DNA from: Aphanomyces cochlioides
Lineage: Eukaryota; Oomycota; Saprolegniomycetes; Saprolegniales; Verrucalvaceae
DNA length: 64,000 nt
Assembly (NCBI GenBank): GCA_019828595.1
Contig: JAHQRK010000011.1
Coordinates: 930,001 to 994,000 of the forward strand
Reading direction: 5' to 3'
Below, piece after piece: positions 42,217 through 55,782 of the stretch. The notes under the pieces are model-generated. The model searched no databases. It saw only the letters and a list, made by a program, of their open reading frames with translations, and was not told the DNA's origin. Each line of letters opens with the position of its first letter. Positions within the stretch are counted from its first letter, which is position 1. A program made the position numbers and the translations under genes.

Positions 42217-43712
42217 CTAAATACAAAGTGCACCATGCCAGTCGAACGACGTCTCCATCGTCGACATGTTGCTCACGTGTGTCTGCGTCGTGGAGATGGC
42301 TGACAGCCACGACTGGGATTGGACTCTTCCGAGTTGCTGACTCGAGTGCCATTCGAGGGGGCACGACTCGATGGTCCATCCTCGCGGTAGGAACGACGAT
42401 GGGATGTCGACGTGTGGTTTCCCCCGGGTCCACGACAGCGTGCAGGACATCGTACGCAGCCACACGAGCCATACGGCGTGAATGCCAGCCATCAAGCCAT
42501 GGATGCACTCGTGGCATTGTACAGACGACGGTTGTCCATCCATCACGGGGACGTTGTCTTGGACCACGAGGTGGGGTTGGACATCCACTGGAGGAGGCTC
42601 GTCGACTCGATTCTCCGTGTCTTCGGGGGATCCATAGTTGGACGATGAAAAGTCGGCGGATCCATTGTCGTCGGACGATGAAAAGCTGGGGAATGCGTTG
42701 GACACAACGTCGGGGGATACATCCTCGGGGGATACATCGTCGGGGGACGAACTGGAAGTCCAGGATGCAAACCATGATGTGGTACAAGAAACCATCGTGT
42801 GCCATACGGACTGCATGCCAACGAGGAGGCCACGAAGGACAGGGTATCCCATCGTCCAATGTTGTTCGTCGTCTTCCATGGCGTCCTCTTGGAGTTGGTT
42901 GACTCGAAGTTGAAGCATGGCGTTGGTGTGCATGATGTCGTCGTGCAACGACACGACGCCTTCGTCCAGATCTTGGATGGCCTGTGCGTCGATGACTTTC
43001 TACAAAATCGAGTGAGTTTCGATCCTCCATGAAGATTGGGACCCACCTGGTACTCACGGTTGATCTGTTGCAAATCACGAATGAGTGCTCTTTCTTCCAT
43101 CTGCTCCTCTTCCATTGTCTTCTTTTCCATGGTCAGCTGAAGCATGGCGCGCTCGAGAGCCACAATGTGCTCGTTGGTTGTTTTCGCCGCTCGGGCCGAC
43201 TCGATGTCTAGTCGGCGTAGTTTTCTCAACGCGTCCTGGAGTTGACCCTCGAGGCGTGTCTTGTCGACTTGGAGCAATGCCAGTCTTGGATCGTCCTCGT
43301 CGGGTTTTTTCTTGTGTTCTTGTTTTGTCTCTGGTAGAGTTGGTATTTTCTTCTTGTATGCGTTTCGCAGCTCAGACTGGAGTGCGTCGATTGTTGCGAG
43401 GAAGGAGTCTTGGACGGCTTGGCACGCTGCACGGTCGTGACGCAGCTGATCTTCGAGTTCCTTGATGCGTGTCAGTGCCGCGTTGAGTTCCAGTACGGCG
43501 GTCTTGCGTTGTTCTCGCAAAGTATCCGCCTCCATCGCGGCTTCTCGTTGTTGAAATCGCGCACGGTCGAGATCGGTGCCGAGTCGGTCCACTTGTGCTT
43601 CCAGGTCTTCGTTCTTCTCCAGCAAGAGGAGACCCGCGCGCGCTGCTTGGCGCAGTTCGTCGTCCATCTCGCGGATGGTGTCCAGGAGTACTTGGCGGTC
43701 TTCGTTGGCCAT
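42217..43712 (-). CDS. Array gene copy 7: short-tail form
   Basis: C5 tract; 482 residues; same as copy 5 by eye. Confidence 0.65.
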
Positions 43713-44154
43713 CTTCTTGCGTGCTGTCAGGCGTTGATGTAGAATTGGCGTTGATTTCGAAAATTCCGTTCTAAAAGTTTGGACTGGCCAATGGGAAGAA
43801 AGACAGCATCCGTCGTCGACACCGCCGTCGCATGATGGGCCATCTCGAGGGTGGCGCTCCAGGTCGAGAGTCCGATGCGATCGACACAGAGACGACGCGG
43901 GGACCGGGAGGAGCAACCAGTCGACGACGTGGTCCTCTTTGTCAACTGTCACTGCCTCCTCTGCATGTTGGGGGTTGTGGAGTCAAGTGACCCAAATGTC
44001 AACCAATGGGTGACAGCGTGTCACGCGACCGAGAAAGAAGCTGTTGTCTTGACTCGCCGACGACTGCTCCATACGCCATGGAATGGTTAGCACTCCAATC
44101 AGACGTCAAGGTGCAAGAGAATGCATTAAAAAGGAAGGAGGACGAGATACAAAA

Positions 44155-45650
44155 CTAAATACAAAGTGCACCATGCCAGTCGAACGACGTCTCCATCGTC
44201 GACATGTTGCTCACGTGTGTCTGCGTCGTGGAGATGGCTGACAGCCACGACTGGGATTGGACTCTTCCGAGTTGCTGACTCGAGTGCCATTCGAGGGGGC
44301 ACGACTCGATGGTCCATCCTCGCGGTAGGAACGACGATGGGATGTCGACGTGTGGTTTCCCCCGGGTCCACGACAGCGTGCAGGACATCGTACGCAGCCA
44401 CACGAGCCATACGGCGTGAATGCCAGCCATCAAGCCATGGATGCACTCGTGGCATTGTACAGACGACGGTTGTCCATCCATCACGGGGACGTTGTCTTGG
44501 ACCACGAGGTGGGGTTGGACATCCACTGGAGGAGGCTCGTCGACTCGATTCTCCGTGTCTTCGGGGGATCCATAGTTGGACGATGAAAAGTCGGCGGATC
44601 CATTGTCGTCGGACGATGAAAAGCTGGGGAATGCGTTGGACACAACGTCGGGGGATACATCCTCGGGGGATACATCGTCGGGGGACGAACTGGAAGTCCA
44701 GGATGCAAACCATGATGTGGTACAAGAAACCATCGTGTGCCATACGGACTGCATGCCAACGAGGAGGCCACGAAGGACAGGGTATCCCATCGTCCAATGT
44801 TGTTCGTCGTCTTCCATGGCGTCCTCTTGGAGTTGGTTGACTCGAAGTTGAAGCATGGCGTTGGTGTGCATGATGTCGTCGTGCAACGACACGACGCCTT
44901 CGTCCAGATCTTGGATGGCCTGTGCGTCGATGACTTTCTACAAAATCGAGTGAGTTTCGATCCTCCATGAAGATTGGGACCCACCTGGTACTCACGGTTG
45001 ATCTGTTGCAAATCACGAATGAGTGCTCTTTCTTCCATCTGCTCCTCTTCCATTGTCTTCTTTTCCATGGTCAGCTGAAGCATGGCGCGCTCGAGAGCCA
45101 CAATGTGCTCGTTGGTTGTTTTCGCCGCTCGGGCCGACTCGATGTCTAGTCGGCGTAGTTTTCTCAACGCGTCCTGGAGTTGACCCTCGAGGCGTGTCTT
45201 GTCGACTTGGAGCAATGCCAGTCTTGGATCGTCCTCGTCGGGTTTTTTCTTGTGTTCTTGTTTTGTCTCTGGTAGAGTTGGTATTTTCTTCTTGTATGCG
45301 TTTCGCAGCTCAGACTGGAGTGCGTCGATTGTTGCGAGGAAGGAGTCTTGGACGGCTTGGCACGCTGCACGGTCGTGACGCAGCTGATCTTCGAGTTCCT
45401 TGATGCGTGTCAGTGCCGCGTTGAGTTCCAGTACGGCGGTCTTGCGTTGTTCTCGCAAAGTATCCGCCTCCATCGCGGCTTCTCGTTGTTGAAATCGCGC
45501 ACGGTCGAGATCGGTGCCGAGTCGGTCCACTTGTGCTTCCAGGTCTTCGTTCTTCTCCAGCAAGAGGAGACCCGCGCGCGCTGCTTGGCGCAGTTCGTCG
45601 TCCATCTCGCGGATGGTGTCCAGGAGTACTTGGCGGTCTTCGTTGGCCAT
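44155..45650 (-). CDS. Array gene copy 8: short-tail form
   Basis: C5 tract; 482 residues. Confidence 0.65.
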
Positions 45651-46092
45651 CTTCTTGCGTGCTGTCAGGCGTTGATGTAGAATTGGCGTTGATTTCGAAA
45701 ATTCCGTTCTAAAAGTTTGGACTGGCCAATGGGAAGAAAGACAGCATCCGTCGTCGACACCGCCGTCGCATGATGGGCCATCTCGAGGGTGGCGCTCCAG
45801 GTCGAGAGTCCGATGCGATCGACACAGAGACGACGCGGGGACCGGGAGGAGCAACCAGTCGACGACGTGGTCCTCTTTGTCAACTGTCACTGCCTCCTCT
45901 GCATGTTGGGGGTTGTGGAGTCAAGTGACCCAAATGTCAACCAATGGGTGACAGCGTGTCACGCGACCGAGAAAGAAGCTGTTGTCTTGACTCGCCGACG
46001 ACTGCTCCATACGCCATGGAATGGTTAGCACTCCAATCAGACGTCAAGGTGCAAGAGAATGCATTAAAAAGGAAGGAGGACGAGATACAAAA

Positions 46093-47588
46093 CTAAATAC
46101 AAAGTGCACCATGCCAGTCGAACGACGTCTCCATCGTCGACATGTTGCTCACGTGTGTCTGCGTCGTGGAGATGGCTGACAGCCACGACTGGGATTGGAC
46201 TCTTCCGAGTTGCTGACTCGAGTGCCATTCGAGGGGGCACGACTCGATGGTCCATCCTCGCGGTAGGAACGACGATGGGATGTCGACGTGTGGTTTCCCC
46301 CGGGTCCACGACAGCGTGCAGGACATCGTACGCAGCCACACGAGCCATACGGCGTGAATGCCAGCCATCAAGCCATGGATGCACTCGTGGCATTGTACAG
46401 ACGACGGTTGTCCATCCATCACGGGGACGTTGTCTTGGACCACGAGGTGGGGTTGGACATCCACTGGAGGAGGCTCGTCGACTCGATTCTCCGTGTCTTC
46501 GGGGGATCCATAGTTGGACGATGAAAAGTCGGCGGATCCATTGTCGTCGGACGATGAAAAGCTGGGGAATGCGTTGGACACAACGTCGGGGGATACATCC
46601 TCGGGGGATACATCGTCGGGGGACGAACTGGAAGTCCAGGATGCAAACCATGATGTGGTACAAGAAACCATCGTGTGCCATACGGACTGCATGCCAACGA
46701 GGAGGCCACGAAGGACAGGGTATCCCATCGTCCAATGTTGTTCGTCGTCTTCCATGGCGTCCTCTTGGAGTTGGTTGACTCGAAGTTGAAGCATGGCGTT
46801 GGTGTGCATGATGTCGTCGTGCAACGACACGACGCCTTCGTCCAGATCTTGGATGGCCTGTGCGTCGATGACTTTCTACAAAATCGAGTGAGTTTCGATC
46901 CTCCATGAAGATTGGGACCCACCTGGTACTCACGGTTGATCTGTTGCAAATCACGAATGAGTGCTCTTTCTTCCATCTGCTCCTCTTCCATTGTCTTCTT
47001 TTCCATGGTCAGCTGAAGCATGGCGCGCTCGAGAGCCACAATGTGCTCGTTGGTTGTTTTCGCCGCTCGGGCCGACTCGATGTCTAGTCGGCGTAGTTTT
47101 CTCAACGCGTCCTGGAGTTGACCCTCGAGGCGTGTCTTGTCGACTTGGAGCAATGCCAGTCTTGGATCGTCCTCGTCGGGTTTTTTCTTGTGTTCTTGTT
47201 TTGTCTCTGGTAGAGTTGGTATTTTCTTCTTGTATGCGTTTCGCAGCTCAGACTGGAGTGCGTCGATTGTTGCGAGGAAGGAGTCTTGGACGGCTTGGCA
47301 CGCTGCACGGTCGTGACGCAGCTGATCTTCGAGTTCCTTGATGCGTGTCAGTGCCGCGTTGAGTTCCAGTACGGCGGTCTTGCGTTGTTCTCGCAAAGTA
47401 TCCGCCTCCATCGCGGCTTCTCGTTGTTGAAATCGCGCACGGTCGAGATCGGTGCCGAGTCGGTCCACTTGTGCTTCCAGGTCTTCGTTCTTCTCCAGCA
47501 AGAGGAGACCCGCGCGCGCTGCTTGGCGCAGTTCGTCGTCCATCTCGCGGATGGTGTCCAGGAGTACTTGGCGGTCTTCGTTGGCCAT
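46093..47588 (-). CDS. Array gene copy 9: short-tail form
   Basis: C5 tract; 482 residues. Confidence 0.65.
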
Positions 47589-48030
47589 CTTCTTGCGTGC
47601 TGTCAGGCGTTGATGTAGAATTGGCGTTGATTTCGAAAATTCCGTTCTAAAAGTTTGGACTGGCCAATGGGAAGAAAGACAGCATCCGTCGTCGACACCG
47701 CCGTCGCATGATGGGCCATCTCGAGGGTGGCGCTCCAGGTCGAGAGTCCGATGCGATCGACACAGAGACGACGCGGGGACCGGGAGGAGCAACCAGTCGA
47801 CGACGTGGTCCTCTTTGTCAACTGTCACTGCCTCCTCTGCATGTTGGGGGTTGTGGAGTCAAGTGACCCAAATGTCAACCAATGGGTGACAGCGTGTCAC
47901 GCGACCGAGAAAGAAGCTGTTGTCTTGACTCGCCGACGACTGCTCCATACGCCATGGAATGGTTAGCACTCCAATCAGACGTCAAGGTGCAAGAGAATGC
48001 ATTAAAAAGGAAGGAGGACGAGATACAAAA

Positions 48031-49526
48031 CTAAATACAAAGTGCACCATGCCAGTCGAACGACGTCTCCATCGTCGACATGTTGCTCACGTGTGTCTGC
48101 GTCGTGGAGATGGCTGACAGCCACGACTGGGATTGGACTCTTCCGAGTTGCTGACTCGAGTGCCATTCGAGGGGGCACGACTCGATGGTCCATCCTCGCG
48201 GTAGGAACGACGATGGGATGTCGACGTGTGGTTTCCCCCGGGTCCACGACAGCGTGCAGGACATCGTACGCAGCCACACGAGCCATACGGCGTGAATGCC
48301 AGCCATCAAGCCATGGATGCACTCGTGGCATTGTACAGACGACGGTTGTCCATCCATCACGGGGACGTTGTCTTGGACCACGAGGTGGGGTTGGACATCC
48401 ACTGGAGGAGGCTCGTCGACTCGATTCTCCGTGTCTTCGGGGGATCCATAGTTGGACGATGAAAAGTCGGCGGATCCATTGTCGTCGGACGATGAAAAGC
48501 TGGGGAATGCGTTGGACACAACGTCGGGGGATACATCCTCGGGGGATACATCGTCGGGGGACGAACTGGAAGTCCAGGATGCAAACCATGATGTGGTACA
48601 AGAAACCATCGTGTGCCATACGGACTGCATGCCAACGAGGAGGCCACGAAGGACAGGGTATCCCATCGTCCAATGTTGTTCGTCGTCTTCCATGGCGTCC
48701 TCTTGGAGTTGGTTGACTCGAAGTTGAAGCATGGCGTTGGTGTGCATGATGTCGTCGTGCAACGACACGACGCCTTCGTCCAGATCTTGGATGGCCTGTG
48801 CGTCGATGACTTTCTACAAAATCGAGTGAGTTTCGATCCTCCATGAAGATTGGGACCCACCTGGTACTCACGGTTGATCTGTTGCAAATCACGAATGAGT
48901 GCTCTTTCTTCCATCTGCTCCTCTTCCATTGTCTTCTTTTCCATGGTCAGCTGAAGCATGGCGCGCTCGAGAGCCACAATGTGCTCGTTGGTTGTTTTCG
49001 CCGCTCGGGCCGACTCGATGTCTAGTCGGCGTAGTTTTCTCAACGCGTCCTGGAGTTGACCCTCGAGGCGTGTCTTGTCGACTTGGAGCAATGCCAGTCT
49101 TGGATCGTCCTCGTCGGGTTTTTTCTTGTGTTCTTGTTTTGTCTCTGGTAGAGTTGGTATTTTCTTCTTGTATGCGTTTCGCAGCTCAGACTGGAGTGCG
49201 TCGATTGTTGCGAGGAAGGAGTCTTGGACGGCTTGGCACGCTGCACGGTCGTGACGCAGCTGATCTTCGAGTTCCTTGATGCGTGTCAGTGCCGCGTTGA
49301 GTTCCAGTACGGCGGTCTTGCGTTGTTCTCGCAAAGTATCCGCCTCCATCGCGGCTTCTCGTTGTTGAAATCGCGCACGGTCGAGATCGGTGCCGAGTCG
49401 GTCCACTTGTGCTTCCAGGTCTTCGTTCTTCTCCAGCAAGAGGAGACCCGCGCGCGCTGCTTGGCGCAGTTCGTCGTCCATCTCGCGGATGGTGTCCAGG
49501 AGTACTTGGCGGTCTTCGTTGGCCAT
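48031..49526 (-). CDS. Array gene copy 10: short-tail form
   Basis: C5 tract; 482 residues. Copies 7-11 form a run of consecutive C5 units. Confidence 0.65.
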
Positions 49527-51123
49527 CTTCTTGCGTGCTGTCAGGCGTTGATGTAGAATTGGCGTTGATTTCGAAAATTCCGTTCTAAAAGTTTGGACTG
49601 GCCAATGGGAAGAAAGACAGCATCCGTCGTCGACACCGCCGTCGCATGATGGGCCATCTCGAGGGTGGCGCTCCAGGTCGAGAGTCCGATGCGATCGACA
49701 CAGAGACGACGCGGGGACCGGGAGGAGCAACCAGTCGACGACGTGGTCCTCTTTGTCAACTGTCACTGCCTCCTCTGCATGTTGGGGGTTGTGGAGTCAA
49801 GTGACCCAAATGTCAACCAATGGGTGACAGCGTGTCACGCGACCGAGAAAGAAGCTGTTGTCTTGACTCGCCGACGACTGCTCCATACGCCATGGAATGG
49901 TTAGCACTCCAATCAGACGTCAAGGTGCAAGAGAATGCATTAAAAAGGAAGGAGGACGAGATACAAAACTAAATACAAAGTGCACCATGCCAGTCGAACG
50001 ACGTCTCCATCGTCGACATGTTGCTCACGTGTGTCTGCGTCGTGGAGATGGCTGACAGCCACGACTGGGATTGGACTCTTCCGAGTTGCTGACTCGAGTG
50101 CCATTCGAGGGGGCACGACTCGATGGTCCATCCTCGCGGTAGGAACGACGATGGGATGTCGACGTGTGGTTTCCCCCGGGTCCACGACAGCGTGCAGGAC
50201 ATCGTACGCAGCCACACGAGCCATACGGCGTGAATGCCAGCCATCAAGCCATGGATGCACTCGTGGCATTGTACAGACGACGGTTGTCCATCCATCACGG
50301 GGACGTTGTCTTGGACCACGAGGTGGGGTTGGACATCCACTGGAGGAGGCTCGTCGACTCGATTCTCCGTGTCTTCGGGGGATCCATAGTTGGACGATGA
50401 AAAGTCGGCGGATCCATTGTCGTCGGACGATGAAAAGCTGGGGAATGCGTTGGACACAACGTCGGGGGATACATCCTCGGGGGATACATCGTCGGGGGAC
50501 GAACTGGAAGTCCAGGATGCAAACCATGATGTGGTACAAGAAACCATCGTGTGCCATACGGACTGCATGCCAACGAGGAGGCCACGAAGGACAGGGTATC
50601 CCATCGTCCAATGTTGTTCGTCGTCTTCCATGGCGTCCTCTTGGAGTTGGTTGACTCGAAGTTGAAGCATGGCGTTGGTGTGCATGATGTCGTCGTGCAA
50701 CGACACGACGCCTTCGTCCAGATCTTGGATGGCCTGTGCGTCGATGACTTTCTACAAAATCGAGTGAGTTTCGATCCTCCATGAAGATTGGGACCCACCT
50801 GGTACTCACGGTTGATCTGTTGCAAATCACGAATGAGTGCTCTTTCTTCCATCTGCTCCTCTTCCATTGTCTTCTTTTCCATGGTCAGCTGAAGCATGGC
50901 GCGCTCGAGAGCCACAATGTGCTCGTTGGTTGTTTTCGCCGCTCGGGCCGACTCGATGTCTAGTCGGCGTAGTTTTCTCAACGCGTCCTGGAGTTGACCC
51001 TCGAGGCGTGTCTTGTCGACTTGGAGCAATGCCAGTCTTGGATCGTCCTCGTCGGGTTTTTTCTTGTGTTCTTGTTTTGTCTCTGGTAGAGTTGGTATTT
51101 TCTTCTTGTATGCGTTTCGCAGC

Positions 51124-51465
51124 TCAGACTGGAGTGCGTCGATTGTTGCGAGGAAGGAGTCTTGGACGGCTTGGCACGCTGCACGGTCGTGACGCAGCTG
51201 ATCTTCGAGTTCCTTGATGCGTGTCAGTGCCGCGTTGAGTTCCAGTACGGCGGTTCTTGCGTTGTTCTCGCAAAGTATCCGCCTCCATCGCGGCTTCTCG
51301 TTGTTGAAATCGCGCACGGTCGAGATCGGTGCCGAGTCGGTCCACTTGTGCTTCCAGGTCTTCGTTCTTCTCCAGCAAGAGGAGACCCGCGCGCGCTGCT
51401 TGGCGCAGTTCGTCGTCCATCTCGCGGATGGTGTCCAGGAGTACTTGGCGGTCTTCGTTGGCCAT
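51124..51465 (-). pseudogene. Array gene copy 11: frame broken early in exon 1
   Basis: An extra T near 51254 (CGGTTCTTGCG) shifts the frame after ADTLREQRK, with a stop at 51124 (113 residues). The rest of the gene down to 49969 (C5 tract) is intact. The 5' flank of this unit also lacks one A (GTCACCAATG near 51753). Two single-base indels lie within 500 bp. Confidence 0.55.
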
Positions 51466-52232
51466 CTTCTTGCGTGCTGTCAGGCGTTGATGTAGAATTG
51501 GCGTTGATTTCGAAAATTCCGTTCTAAAAGTTTGGACTGGCCAATGGGAAGAAAGACAGCATCCGTCGTCGACACCGCCGTCGCATGATGGGCCATCTCG
51601 AGGGTGGCGCTCCAGGTCGAGAGTCCGATGCGATCGACACAGAGACGACGCGGGGACCGGGAGGAGCAACCAGTCGACGACGTGGTCCTCTTTGTCAACT
51701 GTCACTGCCTCCTCTGCATGTTGGGGGTTGTGGAGTCAAGTGACCCAAATGTCACCAATGGGTGACAGCGTGTCACGCGACCGAGAAAGAAGCTGTTGTC
51801 TTGACTCGCCGACGACTGCTCCATACGCCATGGAATGGTTAGCACTCCAATCAGACGTCAAGGTGCAAGAGAATGCATTAAAAAGGAAGGAGGACGAGAT
51901 ACAAAACTAAATACAAAGTGCACCATGCCAGTCGAACGACGTCTCCATCGTCGACATGTTGCTCACGTGTGTCTGCGTCGTGGAGATGGCTGACAGCCAC
52001 GACTGGGATTGGACTCTTCCGAGTTGCTGACTCGAGTGCCATTCGAGGGGGCACGACTCGATGGTCCATCCTCGCGGTAGGAACGACGATGGGATGTCGA
52101 CGTGTGGTTTCCCCCGGGTCCACGACAGCGTGCAGGACATCGTACGCAGCCACACGAGCCATACGGCGTGAATGCCAGCCATCAAGCCATGGATGCACTC
52201 GTGGCATTGTACAGACGACGGTTGTCCATCCA

Positions 52233-53401
52233 TCACGGGGACGTTGTCTTGGCCACGAGGTGGGGTTGGACATCCACTGGAGGAGGCTCGTCGACTCGAT
52301 TCTCCGTGTCTTCGGGGGATCCATAGTTGGACGATGAAAAGTCGGCGGATCCATTGTCGTCGGACGATGAAAAGCTGGGGAATGCGTTGGACACAACGTC
52401 GGGGGATACATCCTCGGGGGATACATCGTCGGGGGACGAACTGGAAGTCCAGGATGCAAACCATGATGTGGTACAAGAAACCATCGTGTGCCATACGGAC
52501 TGCATGCCAACGAGGAGGCCACGAAGGACAGGGTATCCCATCGTCCAATGTTGTTCGTCGTCTTCCATGGCGTCCTCTTGGAGTTGGTTGACTCGAAGTT
52601 GAAGCATGGCGTTGGTGTGCATGATGTCGTCGTGCAACGACACGACGCCTTCGTCCAGATCTTGGATGGCCTGTGCGTCGATGACTTTCTACAAAATCGA
52701 GTGAGTTTCGATCCTCCATGAAGATTGGGACCCACCTGGTACTCACGGTTGATCTGTTGCAAATCACGAATGAGTGCTCTTTCTTCCATCTGCTCCTCTT
52801 CCATTGTCTTCTTTTCCATGGTCAGCTGAAGCATGGCGCGCTCGAGAGCCACAATGTGCTCGTTGGTTGTTTTCGCCGCTCGGGCCGACTCGATGTCTAG
52901 TCGGCGTAGTTTTCTCAACGCGTCCTGGAGTTGACCCTCGAGGCGTGTCTTGTCGACTTGGAGCAATGCCAGTCTTGGATCGTCCTCGTCGGGTTTTTTC
53001 TTGTGTTCTTGTTTTGTCTCTGGTAGAGTTGGTATTTTCTTCTTGTATGCGTTTCGCAGCTCAGACTGGAGTGCGTCGATTGTTGCGAGGAAGGAGTCTT
53101 GGACGGCTTGGCACGCTGCACGGTCGTGACGCAGCTGATCTTCGAGTTCCTTGATGCGTGTCAGTGCCGCGTTGAGTTCCAGTACGGCGGTCTTGCGTTG
53201 TTCTCGCAAAGTATCCGCCTCCATCGCGGCTTCTCGTTGTTGAAATCGCGCACGGTCGAGATCGGTGCCGAGTCGGTCCACTTGTGCTTCCAGGTCTTCG
53301 TTCTTCTCCAGCAAGAGGAGACCCGCGCGCGCTGCTTGGCGCAGTTCGTCGTCCATCTCGCGGATGGTGTCCAGGAGTACTTGGCGGTCTTCGTTGGCCA
53401 T
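52233..53401 (-). pseudogene. Array gene copy 12: frame broken in exon 2
   Basis: One A is missing near 52252 (CTTGGCCACG for CTTGGACCACG), so exon 2 leaves the frame after VQPHLV and stops at 52233 (373 residues). The tract downstream is C5. Confidence 0.55.
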
Positions 53402-53814
53402 CTTCTTGCGTGCTGTCAGGCGTTGATGTAGAATTGGCGTTGATTTCGAAAATTCCGTTCTAAAAGTTTGGACTGGCCAATGGGAAGAAAGACAGCATCC
53501 GTCGTCGACACCGCCGTCGCATGATGGGCCATCTCGAGGGTGGCGCTCCAGGTCGAGAGTCCGATGCGATCGACACAGAGACGACGCGGGGACCGGGAGG
53601 AGCAACCAGTCGACGACGTGGTCCTCTTTGTCAACTGTCACTGCCTCCTCTGCATGTTGGGGGTTGTGGAGTCAAGTGACCCAAATGTCAACCAATGGGT
53701 GACAGCGTGTCACGCGACCGAGAAAGAAGCTGTTGTCTTGACTCGCCGACGACTGCTCCATACGCCATGGAATGGTTAGCACTCCAATCAGACGTCAAGG
53801 TGCAAGAGAATGCA

Positions 53815-55340
53815 TTAAAAAGGAAGGAGGACGAGATACAAAACTAAATACAAAGTGCACCATGCCAGTCGAACGACGTCTCCATCGTCGACATGTTGCT
53901 CACGTGTGTCTGCGTCGTGGAGATGGCTGACAGCCACGACTGGGATTGGACTCTTCCGAGTTGCTGACTCGAGTGCCATTCGAGGGGGCACGACTCGATG
54001 GTCCATCCTCGCGGTAGGAACGACGATGGGATGTCGACGTGTGGTTTCCCCCCGGGTCCACGACAGCGTGCAGGACATCGTACGCAGCCACACGAGCCAT
54101 ACGGCGTGAATGCCAGCCATCAAGCCATGGATGCACTCGTGGCATTGTACAGACGACGGTTGTCCATCCATCACGGGGACGTTGTCTTGGACCACGAGGT
54201 GGGGTTGGACATCCACTGGAGGAGGCTCGTCGACTCGATTCTCCGTGTCTTCGGGGGATCCATAGTTGGACGATGAAAAGTCGGCGGATCCATTGTCGTC
54301 GGACGATGAAAAGCTGGGGAATGCGTTGGACACAACGTCGGGGGATACATCCTCGGGGGATACATCGTCGGGGGACGAACTGGAAGTCCAGGATGCAAAC
54401 CATGATGTGGTACAAGAAACCATCGTGTGCCATACGGACTGCATGCCAACGAGGAGGCCACGAAGGACAGGGTATCCCATCGTCCAATGTTGTTCGTCGT
54501 CTTCCATGGCGTCCTCTTGGAGTTGGTTGACTCGAAGTTGAAGCATGGCGTTGGTGTGCATGATGTCGTCGTGCAACGACACGACGCCTTCGTCCAGATC
54601 TTGGATGGCCTGTGCGTCGATGACTTTCTACAAAATCGAGTGAGTTTCGATCCTCCATGAAGATTGGGACCCACCTGGTACTCACGGTTGATCTGTTGCA
54701 AATCACGAATGAGTGCTCTTTCTTCCATCTGCTCCTCTTCCATTGTCTTCTTTTCCATGGTCAGCTGAAGCATGGCGCGCTCGAGAGCCACAATGTGCTC
54801 GTTGGTTGTTTTCGCCGCTCGGGCCGACTCGATGTCTAGTCGGCGTAGTTTTCTCAACGCGTCCTGGAGTTGACCCTCGAGGCGTGTCTTGTCGACTTGG
54901 AGCAATGCCAGTCTTGGATCGTCCTCGTCGGGTTTTTTCTTGTGTTCTTGTTTTGTCTCTGGTAGAGTTGGTATTTTCTTCTTGTATGCGTTTCGCAGCT
55001 CAGACTGGAGTGCGTCGATTGTTGCGAGGAAGGAGTCTTGGACGGCTTGGCACGCTGCACGGTCGTGACGCAGCTGATCTTCGAGTTCCTTGATGCGTGT
55101 CAGTGCCGCGTTGAGTTCCAGTACGGCGGTCTTGCGTTGTTCTCGCAAAGTATCCGCCTCCATCGCGGCTTCTCGTTGTTGAAATCGCGCACGGTCGAGA
55201 TCGGTGCCGAGTCGGTCCACTTGTGCTTCCAGGTCTTCGTTCTTCTCCAGCAAGAGGAGACCCGCGCGCGCTGCTTGGCGCAGTTCGTCGTCCATCTCGC
55301 GGATGGTGTCCAGGAGTACTTGGCGGTCTTCGTTGGCCAT
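53815..55340 (-). CDS. Array gene copy 13: long-tail form
   Basis: C6 tract; 492 residues with hydrophobic end. Confidence 0.68.
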
Positions 55341-55782
55341 CTTCTTGCGTGCTGTCAGGCGTTGATGTAGAATTGGCGTTGATTTCGAAAATTCCGTTCT
55401 AAAAGTTTGGACTGGCCAATGGGAAGAAAGACAGCATCCGTCGTCGACACCGCCGTCGCATGATGGGCCATCTCGAGGGTGGCGCTCCAGGTCGAGAGTC
55501 CGATGCGATCGACACAGAGACGACGCGGGGACCGGGAGGAGCAACCAGTCGACGACGTGGTCCTCTTTGTCAACTGTCACTGCCTCCTCTGCATGTTGGG
55601 GGTTGTGGAGTCAAGTGACCCAAATGTCAACCAATGGGTGACAGCGTGTCACGCGACCGAGAAAGAAGCTGTTGTCTTGACTCGCCGACGACTGCTCCAT
55701 ACGCCATGGAATGGTTAGCACTCCAATCAGACGTCAAGGTGCAAGAGAATGCATTAAAAAGGAAGGAGGACGAGATACAAAA

